A stretch of 64,000 bases of DNA from Neurospora intermedia (GCA_037102815.1 BTPP01000004.1:2728001-2792000), one strand, 5' to 3'; shown: positions 35,204 to 47,625, numbered from the stretch's first letter. Program-made: numbers and translations. The notes: generated by a model not told the origin, from the letters alone.

Positions 35204-36173
35204 TGCGTCAAGACTTCAACACTCTGTGTGTTTTTTTCTTTTTTCCTTTGTCATACCAGTTTACCTATTTGCATTGCAAGTATGATCTTTATCTCTTTTT
35301 TTCTTGCTTGGTCAAGTTTTATGAAGAAATGTTGGCTTCGTGAAAAGAGGGTAGGTATCATTATCATTTGCAAGTTGCTCTCATATATTATCCCCCTTCT
35401 GATACCCACGTTTCTATCCCCCGACTGAGTAAGGTAACCCCTGTTTCCTTCCTCTTCTTCTATACCTGTATGGTATGTACAAGTAGCTATAGAATACAAA
35501 CTGAAGCAATTCACACACATGGAATACTTACTACAAACTGAGGATGATTCCTCAACCATAGCCACAACCACGAAACTACAGTATCCAATAAAAGAGCTCT
35601 CATTGTACCTAAGCCCCCCTAAAATCTCACTCGAATCTCAGAGAGGACGTTTCAGCCATCAATCACTCTTCCTCTCTTCAATGATCACATGCCCCAAGGA
35701 AAGGTATACCTAGTCACTTAAGTACCTACTCATCACATGTCGTCATTTGTCTGACATTAGAGACATTCACACTAGTTAAGTTAGCGATCTTCATCCGGGA
35801 TAAGGTCAAGGTAGGCTGGAGTTAGCCGGGGTTTAAAGGAATTAGCCAGGGTGCCTCCAGGTCGAAGCCAGGGGTAGCGCCAATGTCGAGACATTTTTGC
35901 TTGGAAGTAAACAAACGAAAGAAAATATGGCATACAACTCGAGAGATGCAAAAAAAAGAGCTGGATTAGTATAAAGTTACATCTGCAGTCTTGATTTCAG
36001 TGATTGGGAAAGGTGTCTTTGACACGTCCTTTCATACATTTTTGTGAGAGCTGACACTACTAGTCAATTGGAGTTGTCTGAGAAAAAAAGATGGGAAAAA
36101 AAAAACTTTAACAGGAAAATTCAATTTGCCACAGCGATGCCATGCCTGACAACCAACCACATAGAAGAAGGCC

Positions 36174-36222
36174 GCCCCTCCCCCCCCCTCTCTCTCCCCC
36201 CCTCTCTCTCCCCCCCTCTCTG

Positions 36223-36250
<28 letters not shown>
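36174..36250 (+). repeat. Pyrimidine tract and (AC)14 microsatellite
   Basis: C-rich CTCTCT tract (36174-36221) followed by fourteen AC units. It lies 18 bases past the peptidase stop, on whose coding strand it reads as GT repeats then polypurine. Confidence 0.9.
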
Positions 36251-36255
<5 letters not shown>

Positions 36256-36267
36256 GTCCGCGCCTAC

Positions 36268-38238
36268 CTACGAGCTCCCACCACCAGTCTGACTGTCACC
36301 GCCAAACCCAGGGATCCCCGCATTAATGATTTTCAATGCCTCCTTACCCTTGGGCGCTGTCGTCAGGTTCTCGTACCCGTCCTTGGTGACCAGGATGCAG
36401 TCCTCGATGCGCACGCCGCCAATGTCCCAGTACTTGTCTAGTACCTTGGTGTTGATGTACTTTGCGTGGTCGGGGTTGGAGAGGAAGAAGGATTGGATAT
36501 AGGGGCGGTGGAAGTAACTTTGCGTTGGGGAGTTAGTCTTACTGGAAGCTTCTGAAGAAAGAAAAAGAGAAAAGAGTTGGGGGAGGAGAAAAGGAGAAGG
36601 GGGAAAGAAAGGGAAGGAAAATATACGAACATTCCAGGCTCGATGGTGACAACCATATTTTCCCTGAGTCTTTGCCTCCCCTTGTAAGGTGGAGGTTCGA
36701 CTACGCTCTGCTCAACGTCATCCCTATCCATCATCGCCTCGCGATACATGGCCGCCAAGTCCTCGGGGGTGACTTGTTCCCTCTTCATGCGCCTTCTGGG
36801 TTCTTGGAACCCCGGAACTCCTTGACTGTTCAAGCCCGAAGAAGAAACGGTAGACCCAGTCAACAACAGCCTCTCCCTTCCACTGACATCATGCACCTCC
36901 AGTCCTACATGGTGCCCCAACCCATGCGGGAAAAACGCCGCTACCGTGCCCCTCGCCAGAATCTCCGATCTCGTTCCGTTATACAAAATCCCCAGCTTCA
37001 TCAACTCCTCAACCGCAATCAAACACGCCACCAAATGCAGCTTGTAGTACAACCTCCCGGGTCTGATAGCATCAATACACTCCCTCTGCATCCTCTCCAC
37101 CACCTTATATATCTCCTCCCCTTCCTTTGTCCACTTTCCATTCAACGGAAACGTCCTCGTCACATCACTAGCATAACACCCCCACTCACAGCCCGCATCC
37201 AACAACATGGTCTGCCTCCCCTCCAGCGGCTCATCGTTGGCGTCGTAGTGCAGCGTGCTGGCGTTGGGGCCCGAAGCGGCGATGACCGCGTACGATTGGT
37301 GCGGTGCGCCCTGCGAGATGCAGAACCCTTCGAAGACGGCGTGTGCTTCGCGCTCGTTAGTGAGGTGCTTGATCCGTTGAAGAACCATGCGGTGCGCGAG
37401 CGAGGTGAGGCTCACGGCGCGCCGGATGCGAGAGATTTCGTGCGGGGTCTTGATCACGCGCGCGGCTTCGATGGCGGGGAGGAGGGAGGTAGTGTCGATT
37501 TTGAGTCCTCTAGATGCAGATCCATGGATGCCCTTGAAGAAGCTGTATTGCGGTGGCGAGGGCGAGAGTTTGGGAAGCTGGTCGGGGGAGAGGACGTAAA
37601 GAGGTCCGCCGCCGCCGGTTTCGGGGGCCAGGACGGCGTGAAGGTACGCGGTGAGGCCGTCAATGTAGCGGACGTCGGAGACGTCGGATTTGGATTTGGT
37701 TTCGTCGATGGAGGGGGTGGTGCCGTACCATAGGGATAGGCGTGGGTCGTTACGGCGGATCCAAAGGATCAGCTCCTGGCGGGGGATGTCGTAGGTGACT
37801 GCGCAACCGGGGAAGTCGGCGCCGCTGAGGTAGAAGAAACTGGTAAAGTGTGGTAATTAGAGTTTTGTGTTCTTCTGGCGTGTTTTGGGGGCAGAAAATC
37901 ATCAAAACCTACTGTCGTTGTTGCCGAAACGGTGGCCCCTGGTCCGAGTATGGATAGAGTGGTTCATCGAAGCCTCGGAGGTAAATGAGACCACTCTTAG
38001 GCGCATCAAGCTCCTCAATCACCTTTTGTACATGGGTTTTGGCTGTGCAAGAGAGGGTAATCAACACCTATAATGAAGTGAAGGGGCTAGTTAAGTTTAC
38101 CTGGATACTTTCCAAGCTTCTCATGAAGCCACTTTTGGGAAAGAGGGCGCCCTGGAATGTGTGCTTGAGAAGTACTTGGAGACTTTATTCCCACACCAAC
38201 GGACACAGATGGTGCTGCGCCAGCGCCATGGATTCCAT
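36268..38238 (-). CDS. M24B metallopeptidase (Xaa-Pro aminopeptidase / prolidase family)
   Basis: Dinuclear-metal peptidase cleaving bonds next to proline (aminopeptidase P or prolidase type); probably cytosolic, as no signal peptide is visible. Minus-strand exons: final 36517-36268, then 37839-36631, 38042-37913 and one ending at 38101. The first exon is uncertain: ATG 38238 to 38197 joined to 38131 gives 553 residues. The N-terminal creatinase-like domain shows [10 protein letters not shown] and [20 protein letters not shown]. The catalytic pita-bread domain shows the five metal ligands: two Asp in [20 protein letters not shown], His in [12 protein letters not shown], Glu in VVTIEPG and Glu in GGVRIEDC. 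The donor for the last intron is GTTCGT, giving EPGIYFHRPY across the junction. An unusually long basic/Pro-rich insertion (about 85 residues from the His to the Glu ligand) is present. Start confidence is low; the family call is strong. Confidence 0.9.
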
Positions 38239-40037
38239 CCCTGCTTTCAACTACGATGTTCCTGGAATTTAGGGGTCAGTTTCCGTAGATGAGCTGATCT
38301 CGATTTATCCTGTCAATGGGTAAGGGGAGTGGTGGGTGAGACGAATGGAATCATGTGCGGATGGATGGGATACTTGACAAATTGACAGAGATGCGGACGA
38401 ATGGGAGGAGGGAGGGATATATGAGGCGACGAATGGAAGAAGACTTTCAAATGTAGATTCAAAGGAAAGGCCGAACAAACACAATATCGAATTCATCGTC
38501 CTCGACGAGATTGTAATGAATTTCATGTTCTTGACCCGAGTTGGCCATGATGGGCCAAGCGGTTTGCTAATGTGTCGGTCCCTGTTGCTGACAATGATGA
38601 TGGTGATGATAAGCTGAACTTCTTGAATTTGGGGGTATGGGCCCGTTGTCGGCGAGGTGGACAAGCTACTGTAAGATTGCGGATGAACTCCTTGAAAATG
38701 AAGTTGTTGATGGAGAGAGGAATGACTCTCGGAGAAGGTCCGACCGACAACACTTGTTCACTCGTTGCACTCTCGATGCGGAGAAGTGGGGTCCAGATAG
38801 TGGTTGGTGTAGTCAGCAGTCTATGGTAGGGCATCAGAATGCTCCCGAAATATGAATGCATGGCAGAGATTGTTCAGATCTGACCTTGAAAGTGTGGAAG
38901 CCCAAGACATCAAAGCTAGGTAACGTATCAATGCTCCAATTACGTGAAAGTCGGTCATCTTGATGTCTCGAGATTTTGCTCGCTTCCATCAGGTCATATC
39001 AACGCTTGTTAAAGCGCTTCAACCCTAACCCTTCCGCTTCTTATGGCATGGAAATCATGAATCCCCGTTATCGTTTCGGGTTGTTGAAAGCGGATAGAGC
39101 ATAGTGTAGCATGGTATTCTTTCCCTTTAGTCAACGAGATAGCAAACGGCAAGCCATTGGGGAATTGGTTTAATGTGAAGGGGGTGTTGTGGGTAACGTT
39201 GGATTCAAGAGAGACTAAGCGCCATTTTGAGTTGAATGATCGAGAATACGATAATTGTAATTAGGTATTTATATTTTCTGTTTATATTCCTGTTCCTTAC
39301 ACATGACTCCCATACGAACTCTCCAGATACGAACTGGTACCTAACGAACTCCGTGAGGAAACTTTGAAGTGATCGAAATCCCTTCAACTGTATTATGCTG
39401 ATATGAGAAGCCGGGTATCAGAACCGCATCCTCACCGCCGTTGTACTAGGCTGTGCCTAATCATTCACGCATGGCGGACTGAATAGTTTTGCATGCCGTC
39501 TGTCATCCTTCCTCCTTCGTAATCCTCTATTCCCGTCCCCGTTCTATCCCTCCTATGACTCTGCCGCTCTTCTTTCGGCGCCGTGAAAGTCCGCTTTTGT
39601 TCTGGCCCCATCGTCTTGGTGCTAGCGTGCTCCACGATCCCGCCTAGAGAATGTATTTCAGAGGAGACTTGAGAAGATCAAATTTATCCATGTCGCTCGG
39701 TACCTCTAGTGATATCGCCGGGGCTCTGTTGCTCCCCTCCTGATACCATCTAGCTTGCATCCACAAGCTGATTTTCATCTTCATCCCAAATGGCATAGGC
39801 GATAGCTGCATGATTGCCATGCTTTCCATCTCTTCAGATTTGTGATAAACTTCGTGATTTTGCCAAGTTGGTGGTTTGTTTTTCTGATAGGAATGCCTGA
39901 TTGGGACTCAGTGGCGGAAGATCTGCTGGTCTTTCCAACGCAGCCAAGCTGTCACCAAGCGAGAATCCAGGACGTAGCTCAGTTCTTCATTCATGTCGTC
40001 CACCGACGAAGCCACCCATATATTCCTTGTGTTTAAA
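38239..40037. other. Intergenic between Zn2Cys6 gene and M24B peptidase
   Basis: 1.8 kb with the peptidase promoter and the regulator 3' flank. AT-richer around 39230-39300. No supported gene. Confidence 0.55.
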
Positions 40038-43000
40038 TCATCGGTATCCCCCAGCCCCTGGCGGCGCCCCTCCACCCCCAAGGATATCCTCCCATTCGCC
40101 CCTAAAAATTCCCTCCATCATATCGCTCTGCTGGTGTCGCTGCTGATGATGAAGTCCCGGGTGCTGATGTTGATGTGATTGATTTGCATGTCGCTGATGC
40201 ATACTCGGATGTTGTTGTTGTCCCCGCCCTGGTCCTGACCCCGGTCTTCCATCTTGCCCGTGTTGCTGTTGCTGCTGTTGCTGCTGTTGCCGTTGTTGAT
40301 GCTGGAGTTGCAAGTTCAGCATTGTTGTGTATGACATTTGCGCTGCAGGATCCAAAACCCCAGCGTGCGGCGGCTCGGGCCCGCCGTGTTGCATCAGGTA
40401 GGGCGCTACTGGGCCCAGTACTTGTCCTTCAATGCTGCCGTCGTCGTAGAAGCCGGACATGTAAAGCTGCATGTTATCTGGTCCGCCGGCCCCGGGCGTT
40501 GGTCCCACAGATCCGGCCGAGATGGGTGGCGGTGGCTGGCCAGATACTGCGTGATGTCCCCCTCCTCCTGTTTGGTCGAGCAATGGCGTGGGATAGGCGA
40601 AAGGGTCCCCAGAGGGAAACATCATGGCGTCCAGCTTATAGAGCGCCCCGGTTGTAGGTGTTTGTGCTTGTTGGAAGCCGCTCTGTTGGCGATGATGCTG
40701 TTGTCTGTGCATGACTGGCGTCGCTCCAGGGTTCGAGCTTGTGTCAGAGCCCGTCATACTGCTCATGTCTAGTGGCAGCAGATCTTGAAAAGCCGTAACC
40801 TGCGTCGCAAAATGGTGACCAGGCATGCCAGGCTGGTGAAGTGCCACAGTGTCGAATGAGGTTGTTCGCTGGGGATGGCGGTGATGGGTCTCCCTTCGAA
40901 CGGGGCCGCTTTGTGGACGGACAATTTCATCGGATCTCCGCTGAGGCAAGGTATCGTGTAATATGGCCTGAGCATGGCTAGAGATGGAGTTGCTGCCCGC
41001 CTTGGATCCAGGGGCGTATGACCTCTTCTTTGTTGGTGCAGGTCGGTGAGTACCGTTCTTGAGTTGCTCTGGCAGTTGGTCGAAGAGTGTCTAGGAACAA
41101 GTCATCAATAAAAGCGGTTCATGACAACTTGCTAGGAGTAGATGTACTTACGTTCAAGGCGGTCGTTACCCGATCTGCCGCCAAGCTTCTCTGGGTCAGA
41201 TTAGCTATCACGTCCCTACCGGCTTTGGCATCCGCAAGAATCTCGGCGGACCCTGTCTTGTCTGGATTTTCTAGAACGTAGTAGACCAGAGAGAGGATTG
41301 CGAAGAACTGCGTATAAAGAAGGAACCAGTACGGCCCGATCAGGTGGGCTTGTTTCTGAATCTCCAAGCCAATGTGGACAATGTTGCGAGACACACTGAT
41401 CCCAGCGGCAGCACAGTTGTAGTATCGGTCGTCAATTCTCTTGCCTGCTGTCATGCGAGCGGAGACATAATGCAAGAACGGCCTGTACAGCATCATTTGC
41501 ACATGGCCATATGCGAAGCGCAAGAGGGTTCGAACACTGTTATGATGCCGAGTTAGTAAGCCACCCGTGTACTTCCCTTATTGGAAATTGTCCACCTACC
41601 GAATCACCTCTATATCGTCGTCGTCGGGACCAGGCCGCCAATACCGCGGTAATTGGTCAAACCACTCGTGTAGTTGTCGCTCAATCTCTTTGATTCGCGC
41701 ATAACTGATAGTGTAGGTGGCCATTTCGTTGTCGCTTTTCAGAGCACAATCTTCCACGCCCTTGACTGGATAAATGAACTTGATAAGTCGAGCCAAAATA
41801 CCCATCAGCCTATGATGCGCATTGAATGCCTGGAGAAAGGATGGGCGTTCGTCCGGATCCGGCGTGAGTATCGCATCTTTGGTTATATACTTGTCGTCCA
41901 CCTCCGACGGCAGTGGTTGGTCGATATCGTCGGCGTGGAGTAAAACTGGGAATCCAAGAATAGCGGAAACGTATATATCGATCTGTCGCACTACGTGGAA
42001 CACCCTCCGCCTGGTTTGTTCCTCGATAGGGGTAAGCCTGGCATGCCGCAAGTGACGATGAAGCCCCATGCGTATACAAGAGCGCAAGGCGATTCCCAAG
42101 AAAGCATAACAGGCGCTCATATTCGATGAAGCTTGCAAGAAGAGAATCATGAAGACAAGCCCCTGGAGCGAGGTCATGTCTCGGCATTCAGCGATGTCTT
42201 GCAGTAGCAATCGTGCAGATGTGTAGTATTTGATCCTGTCAAAATCTTGTCAGACATATCTGGTAACCCAACGATGAATCAGAAGATGATTTAACTTACC
42301 CCTCCTCCATTGCCGCCTGATGAGTCGTAGGATTTCCTGGGTTTTCGTCAATGTTGTACATGGTTCCGAGCGCCATGACAGCATACAACAGACCCAAAAA
42401 TCTATGTTCTTCGATTCCCCAACTATCTTGGGGTTTCTCGTATAACCTGTCGAGCGATTCGTAGAACGTCGGCTTGTGCACGACCCGGAGAAGGCAAGTA
42501 GCGCAGCTGAATGCGTAATAGCACAGAGTTTGGACCTTAGTCAGGGGGGGAAGTTCATAGACATTCGGTACAGATGACGCTTCCCAAGGTGATCCAGCCG
42601 TGGTTTGGGGAGAATTGAGACTGAAGAGGCCGGTCTTCTCAGCCTTTCGAAATAGAAACGGAATGCTGTGCTCGTTGCTTAGTAGGCCCTTGAAGTGCTC
42701 CTTCATGCGTCCGAAGAAAACAGCGCCGGAAGAGATGCCGCGAAAGTCGCACTCGCCGTCCTCCTTCATGTCGAGTTGCCCAATTGCATCGATCATGGAC
42801 ATGATTTGTGCATCCTGGGCCTCGGGTTCTTTTGGGGCGGCTTCGCCTTTCAGTTTGGCAGCCCGCGCTCTTGCCTGTTCCCTAGCCCGAAACTCTTGCT
42901 GGATTGCCGGGTCGAGGTTAGGGTCGGCCAGATCTATGTCCGGGACGAACTTGCGCAGCAAAGACTCGGCACGCTGAAGTCGGCTCTCGAGTGCCTCAAT

Positions 43001-43586
43001 GTACTGTGGCGCAGGATTTCTGCGTCGGTTAGACGGCTTGTCATATGTACAGTCTGGGAGTCTCGTCAGCAGGGGTCGGCCAGAAACATCGTGGAGAGCT
43101 AGAAGCGGTGTCTGTGTTACCATAGCTATAGATTGAACAATGTGAGCATGGCTGCTTGCCGTCGCACTTGATCTTCTTCCTGCGGCACTCATCGCAGGCT
43201 CTCGTGACTCTGCGGCGTTTCTGTACCGGCAGAGTCGGGGGTTCGGACGAGGCATGCCCAGTTGCGTCCCCGGGTGTGTCTTCGGATTCTGATTTTAACG
43301 GGCCGTGGGCCGAGGACTTTACGCTTTCCGAAGGAGAGGCATGATCGTGCTGGGATAGTTCCAGCGAGTCATCTTCGTACATTTCGGGGGAGTTTCTAGA
43401 GCCACCGGCGCTCAATGATACTCCGTTGGTACTGGTACTGGTTCCAGAAGGGTTAGAAGGTTGTGAGGCAGGGCGGGTTTGGCGAGCTCTCGCAGCCTCG
43501 GTGACGGCACCAGTACTTGTGCTGGCGTCCGAAGAGATCGTGTTCCTTTGGTCGACCATGACTTTGTCTGTTCTCTTGACTTGCAT
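40038..43586 (-). CDS. Zn2Cys6 (Gal4-type) transcription factor with Gln/His-rich tail
   Basis: Nuclear regulator, predicted 1097 residues. Exons on the minus strand: 43586-43121, 43053-42300, 42235-41600, 41536-41152 and 41090-40038; donors GTAACA, GTAAGT, GTAGGT, GTAAGT, acceptors CCAG, ACAG, ACAG, CTAG, all in frame. The zinc cluster is [20 protein letters not shown] plus the sixth Cys in [12 protein letters not shown], so intron 1 splits it before the last ligand. It is followed by a linker/coiled coil ([20 protein letters not shown]). The fungal-specific transcription factor domain covers roughly residues 300-660 ([56 protein letters not shown]). The C-terminal ~300 residues are rich in Gln, His, Gly and Pro ([34 protein letters not shown]) and likely activate transcription. 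A second in-frame ATG is nine codons downstream. The subfamily and targets are not identified with confidence. Confidence 0.9.
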
Positions 43587-44283
43587 TCTGCGTGTAGTTT
43601 TCGCTCTGTGTTGTGTCCCTGATTTGACCTCCGTCTGAATTATGACCCGTCTCAACAATCCCTTCGCCTGATCAGCATGTTCGTGTGAGGGTTCAAGGGC
43701 TTTTTCAGATACAGTCAGACCCTACTCGAAAGACACTTCTTGGGCGACGCTTGAGCCGGCCACCAAACAGGCGAGGAAATAATAAGGGGAAAGGAGGTAG
43801 TGGGCTGATGTTTGATTTTCGGGGGTCGGTTTGGGCTGCTTGGCTTGTCGATTTGTCGGACTTGATCGCATAAACGTCCAAACCGAAAGTAACAGAAAAA
43901 GACTCTAGAAAACCGTGGGAAGCTCAAGGTAGTAGTATACTGGTGTCTGACAAAATGTACAAGGTCAGGGGAGTATTTTTTACCGAGCCGGGAGTCAGGG
44001 CCGTTGAAGACTTGGGGTGGATCGAAACCAACAGCAGTCTGACGAACTGCGAGAAGTGGACGTCGTCGAAGAACTCTGGATGTCCTATCCACCTGGCTCG
44101 GTCTCACTCCGCTGGACAAAGAAGGGAAGGTTGTTGACAGGGGAAAGAGTTTGAACACTGTCCTTCTCTTAGCGTCTAAAAGCCAGTGTAGATCCGCAAG
44201 AGGTGACAAGATCCCGCGTGGAGGTGGAACCGCTAGAAAGGCTGGATAGTCCAAGAAGGCAAGAGGTTTTGCTGTGTACACTA

Positions 44284-44290
44284 CTTTATA
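44284..44290 (-). promoter_or_regulatory. TATA-like element upstream of the zinc-cluster gene
   Basis: TATAAAG on the gene's strand, about 700 bases upstream of its ATG. Confidence 0.25.
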
Positions 44291-44749
44291 GCGGAGGGGC
44301 GTGCCGGTTCCGATACCCAGTGGTACTTTGGATCAGATGTGTCAGCAGAAAGGTACCAACCGGGTAGTTTGGAGACTTCTGTGGGTTTAACAGCTGTTTC
44401 GCTTTAGGGAAGGATTTACCCGTTGAGAAATCGACTGGCAATGGTGGACTCCCTCAGAGCGGGCGTCAATGGTTTCGAGAACAACCACGCGCAAGATTTG
44501 CTGATTGGACTTTTTTTTTTCTGTTACAGATGCTTTGGCGGAAATAACCTGGGGAAATAATTAACCCCGAATGAACCTGTCTTGAAATTTTATATCAAGC
44601 GAGCAACCCGAACACTACACAGGGCACAAGAAGAGAGCTCCCCTGACCAGCCGACCATTGCAGTAAGTTGTCTTTTCACTTCTCAGGAGGTCAAAGAAAT
44701 GCTCGACGTATACAAGGTACTGTGTGGATGTGAGACGGGGTACACATGC

Positions 44750-44775
44750 TTTTTTTTTTTTTTTTTTTTTTTTTT
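44750..44775 (+). repeat. T26 homopolymer
   Basis: Run of 26 T residues, the longest homopolymer in the window. Confidence 0.9.
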
Positions 44776-46770
44776 CTCTGCTTAGAGTTTGTAACCAGGG
44801 GTTGAGTAAGGTCTATTTGACTTTGCATGTGTTGCACGCCATCCAAGCGACCATCCGCAGTACACAGCACAGTATCTGCTAAGTGGACAGCGTTAGCTTA
44901 AGGGGGTCATAGGAACAGATGGGGGTGGTTGAGCACAGGAGAAGGGAAGCAAGTGTACCTATGGTAGGTAAGTAGAGGTACCGTGAGGCTAGTGGTACCG
45001 ACCTGGTGCTGCAGGGTAGGGGGGGAGGATTGGGTAGGAAGAGAACGAAGGGTCTTTTGAACGATCGGAAGGGATGTGCTTGTACTGTATCGGTAAGTGG
45101 GCGGAAGGGAAGGGGTTTGCTGTTGTCGTTAGACATTTGTTTCAACAGTACAGGTAGATGGGCGAAGGTCGGCGGCCAAGTTGAGGTTCACCGCTATCTA
45201 ATTCAACGCAAAAATCAACATGAATGAGGAGCCAGACGGGGACCAGGTCTCCAAGCTGTTGGGACACAGGGCAACGCTACCTTGCTTCGGCTTGCCATGG
45301 TCTGTCACTGACCACTTGCTACCTGCCATGTACACTACTGCGGAAGCCGCCGGCGTGAGAGGAGGTATGGGAGTGGACTTGGAGGATCAGAAAATGAATA
45401 TGGTTCCAAATTCGATGCTAGAAGGTCCTTGTCGAAGCTCCCACCGCATCGTCGAGCCAATAGATTATGGCATCTATGTCAGGACGTCACGAACCGCCCG
45501 GGCCTGTTGCGACACACATCTGACGACGAGGGTTTAAAGAGGGGTCCTGTCCATGTCGGTCCGATCTATGAGTTTCCCCCGGATGGAAGATAGCAGACTC
45601 CAAATTGACCCCAAAAAAGGGAACGACGTAATCATTCAGACGAGGGCCCAAGGTTTAATCTGTGTATCACAGACAGACAGATACACAGCCTTGGCGCATG
45701 ATCTTGAATTTTGACAGTCAACAACCGCACCAATACCTCCCTCCAGACGGTTTACTTACCTTACCGTTACTAATAAACGAAGCAAGTGCATAGCTTGGGA
45801 ACAGACACAATTTGTCTCGGGCCAACTGTATAGCATGCCAAGCCCATCATGCGTGTTGAGGAATGTCACGAGTGGTTTTTCAGTTGCTGGTGGATGCAAA
45901 GGTCAAAAAATGCTGCTGCTGCAAGAGGCAAGGTAGCGTCCCGTGGTGGATGTACCTGGTCTATGGATGTTCGTCTCCAAATGGGTGGAAGTTGTCAGTG
46001 GTCCATTCAGAGGCCGCGGAATCTTAAAAAATTTGGCCCTCATCCGCCCATCACAGGTACCACCCGCCCAGAGACCGGAGGCATGTCGTGTACGCTTACC
46101 TCGACCTACCTCTGCCTGTACACATCACCACATTCACCACTCACAATGCCATTTACACGTTACATGAGTGTAGTCACATATAATGATACAGTGCTCTGAC
46201 TGTAGCATTTCTAGGCAATGGAACCTGTTCCGTTCCATCTTGGCTTCCACGGTCCATTCTGCGTAGACCTACGCTTGAGGATGTCTACCTGCAAACCCAC
46301 GGCCGATCATGGACGAGGTTGGTCAAGACTGACCAAGAGCAAAACCTTCCTCCGCAATGCACAACCCCCGTTGCCCCCATCAGCGTCTCCAGCACGCATG
46401 TTATCGTTGCAAGGTGCATGCACTGTGCATACGCGATTGTCCTCGATTTTCCAAACGCAGTCAGAAACAATTCGAGAAGCCCCCCCAAAAGGGAAACCGC
46501 CCTTGCGAAGGTCCTCCCCAACGCGGCTTACACTACACACAGTCCAATGCTGGTTTGATTGTTAGCTTGAAACCTTGGGCAACCTCCCTAAGCGTTTTCA
46601 CTCTCTGATCCTGCTTACTTTGGATGTTGTCAATGCCTTTCGGACCCTGTCATATCTAGCCTTTGTTCAGTCCCTGAAAGGTTTAGAAGAACTTGGAATA
46701 CATCTCTTCTAGTGTGCTAGGAGTGAGAACCTAGGTAATTGTAGGTACCAACTCAACAATCGACCCAGCA

Positions 46771-47256
46771 CTACGTTGATAGATAGTACCAGATGGTACA
46801 GGACCTATTGCGAAGCAGAGCTTTGGAAACCCGGTAAGACCCGGTCCCGGTGCTAGATGCGCTGGATCGAAGAGCACGGAAGCCTGCTGGATCCGGCAGG
46901 TACTTGCGAAGGGCATCGACGCCGAGCGGCCCCGGGTCCACCGTGGCACGCCTGTAGGACTCGGGTTGAGCGCCATTCGCAGAAGCAGTCGGCGAATGAG
47001 GGTCCCGAGGCGGTGGACTGGAGTCTGTCTTGACCTGATGCACCGGTGCTGCGACCAGCATGCACATTTTCGAAAATTTGCGACCAGGTGGAAAGCCAGG
47101 AGGTGCCCGCTCAGGAACTGGAGAAAAGAAGATTTTCGTGTGAAAAAAAGAACTTTCCGCGTCTCCATCTGCCACGCCGTGCGAGTAAGATTGCTTGGCG
47201 ATTTTCCACTTGTGATGACTGATGACTGAGGAATAGGTCGTCATGTGCGAGACCAC
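46771..47256 (-). other. Candidate coding relic or short unrecognised exon
   Basis: A 161-codon open frame whose middle part reads like protein: VPERAPPGFPPGRKFSK, then SSPPPRDPHSPTASANGAQP and ESYRRATVDPGPLGVDALRK followed by YLPDPAGFRAL. The DNA is locally GC-rich (46860-47060) compared with its flanks. No domain was recognised and no flanking splice sites give a longer gene, so it is not called as CDS. Confidence 0.25.
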
Positions 47257-47605
47257 TACAGTAGTGTCATAGTAGTGTAGAATATCTTTTCCAAGAGCCG
47301 CGCGCCAGTTTTGGGGGGTTGATCCGTCAGCATCCGAGCCTCGAGTCCAATTGTCAGGCAGACCCTCGTTTTTGCTTCTCAGAGGTGCGCTTCCACCGTC
47401 GGTCAGAGATCGGTCAGGTCACTTTGACTTCAAGCCCCCCGCCGGAATGGAAGCCAAGAAGAGATAGCGCAGAATGGTCAAGCATTCCTGGAACACCGGT
47501 CACCACACTTTGTTGCATCAAGACGCAGATTGAACAAATTGGCTGACTGAGAAAAGAGCCGCCAGATTCGCTCGTTGCAGGGAAAGTGGAATTGGCTGGA
47601 TGTTT

Positions 47606-47625
47606 GGGGGGGGGGGGGGGGGGGG
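47606..47625 (+). repeat. G20 homopolymer
   Basis: Twenty consecutive G residues, followed after CTC by a further G5. Confidence 0.9.

Larger units (their letters stand above)
34746..36267. other. Convergent 3' flanks with dense simple repeats
   Basis: 1.5 kb between the stops of the NADH dehydrogenase and the M24B peptidase. It holds a polypurine tract, CAT and TTTG microsatellites and a pyrimidine/AC microsatellite, listed separately. No gene. Confidence 0.7.

Noticed and set aside
36672-37733. 353-codon open frame antisense to the M24B peptidase
   Set aside because: Shadow of the sense coding exon; no motif, and the sense frame carries all metal ligands.
43715-44281. 188-codon frame upstream of the zinc-cluster gene on the same strand
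   Set aside because: It starts at GTG, has no family resemblance and probably lies in the leader or promoter.
1278-44775. Poly-T runs as RNA polymerase III terminators
   Set aside because: No A/B box or small RNA structure was found upstream of any of the runs; they look like ordinary homopolymers.
45220-45537. 105-codon open frame MNEEPDGDQ...
   Set aside because: It has an ATG but no codon bias, no splice-supported extension and no motif; not distinguishable from chance.
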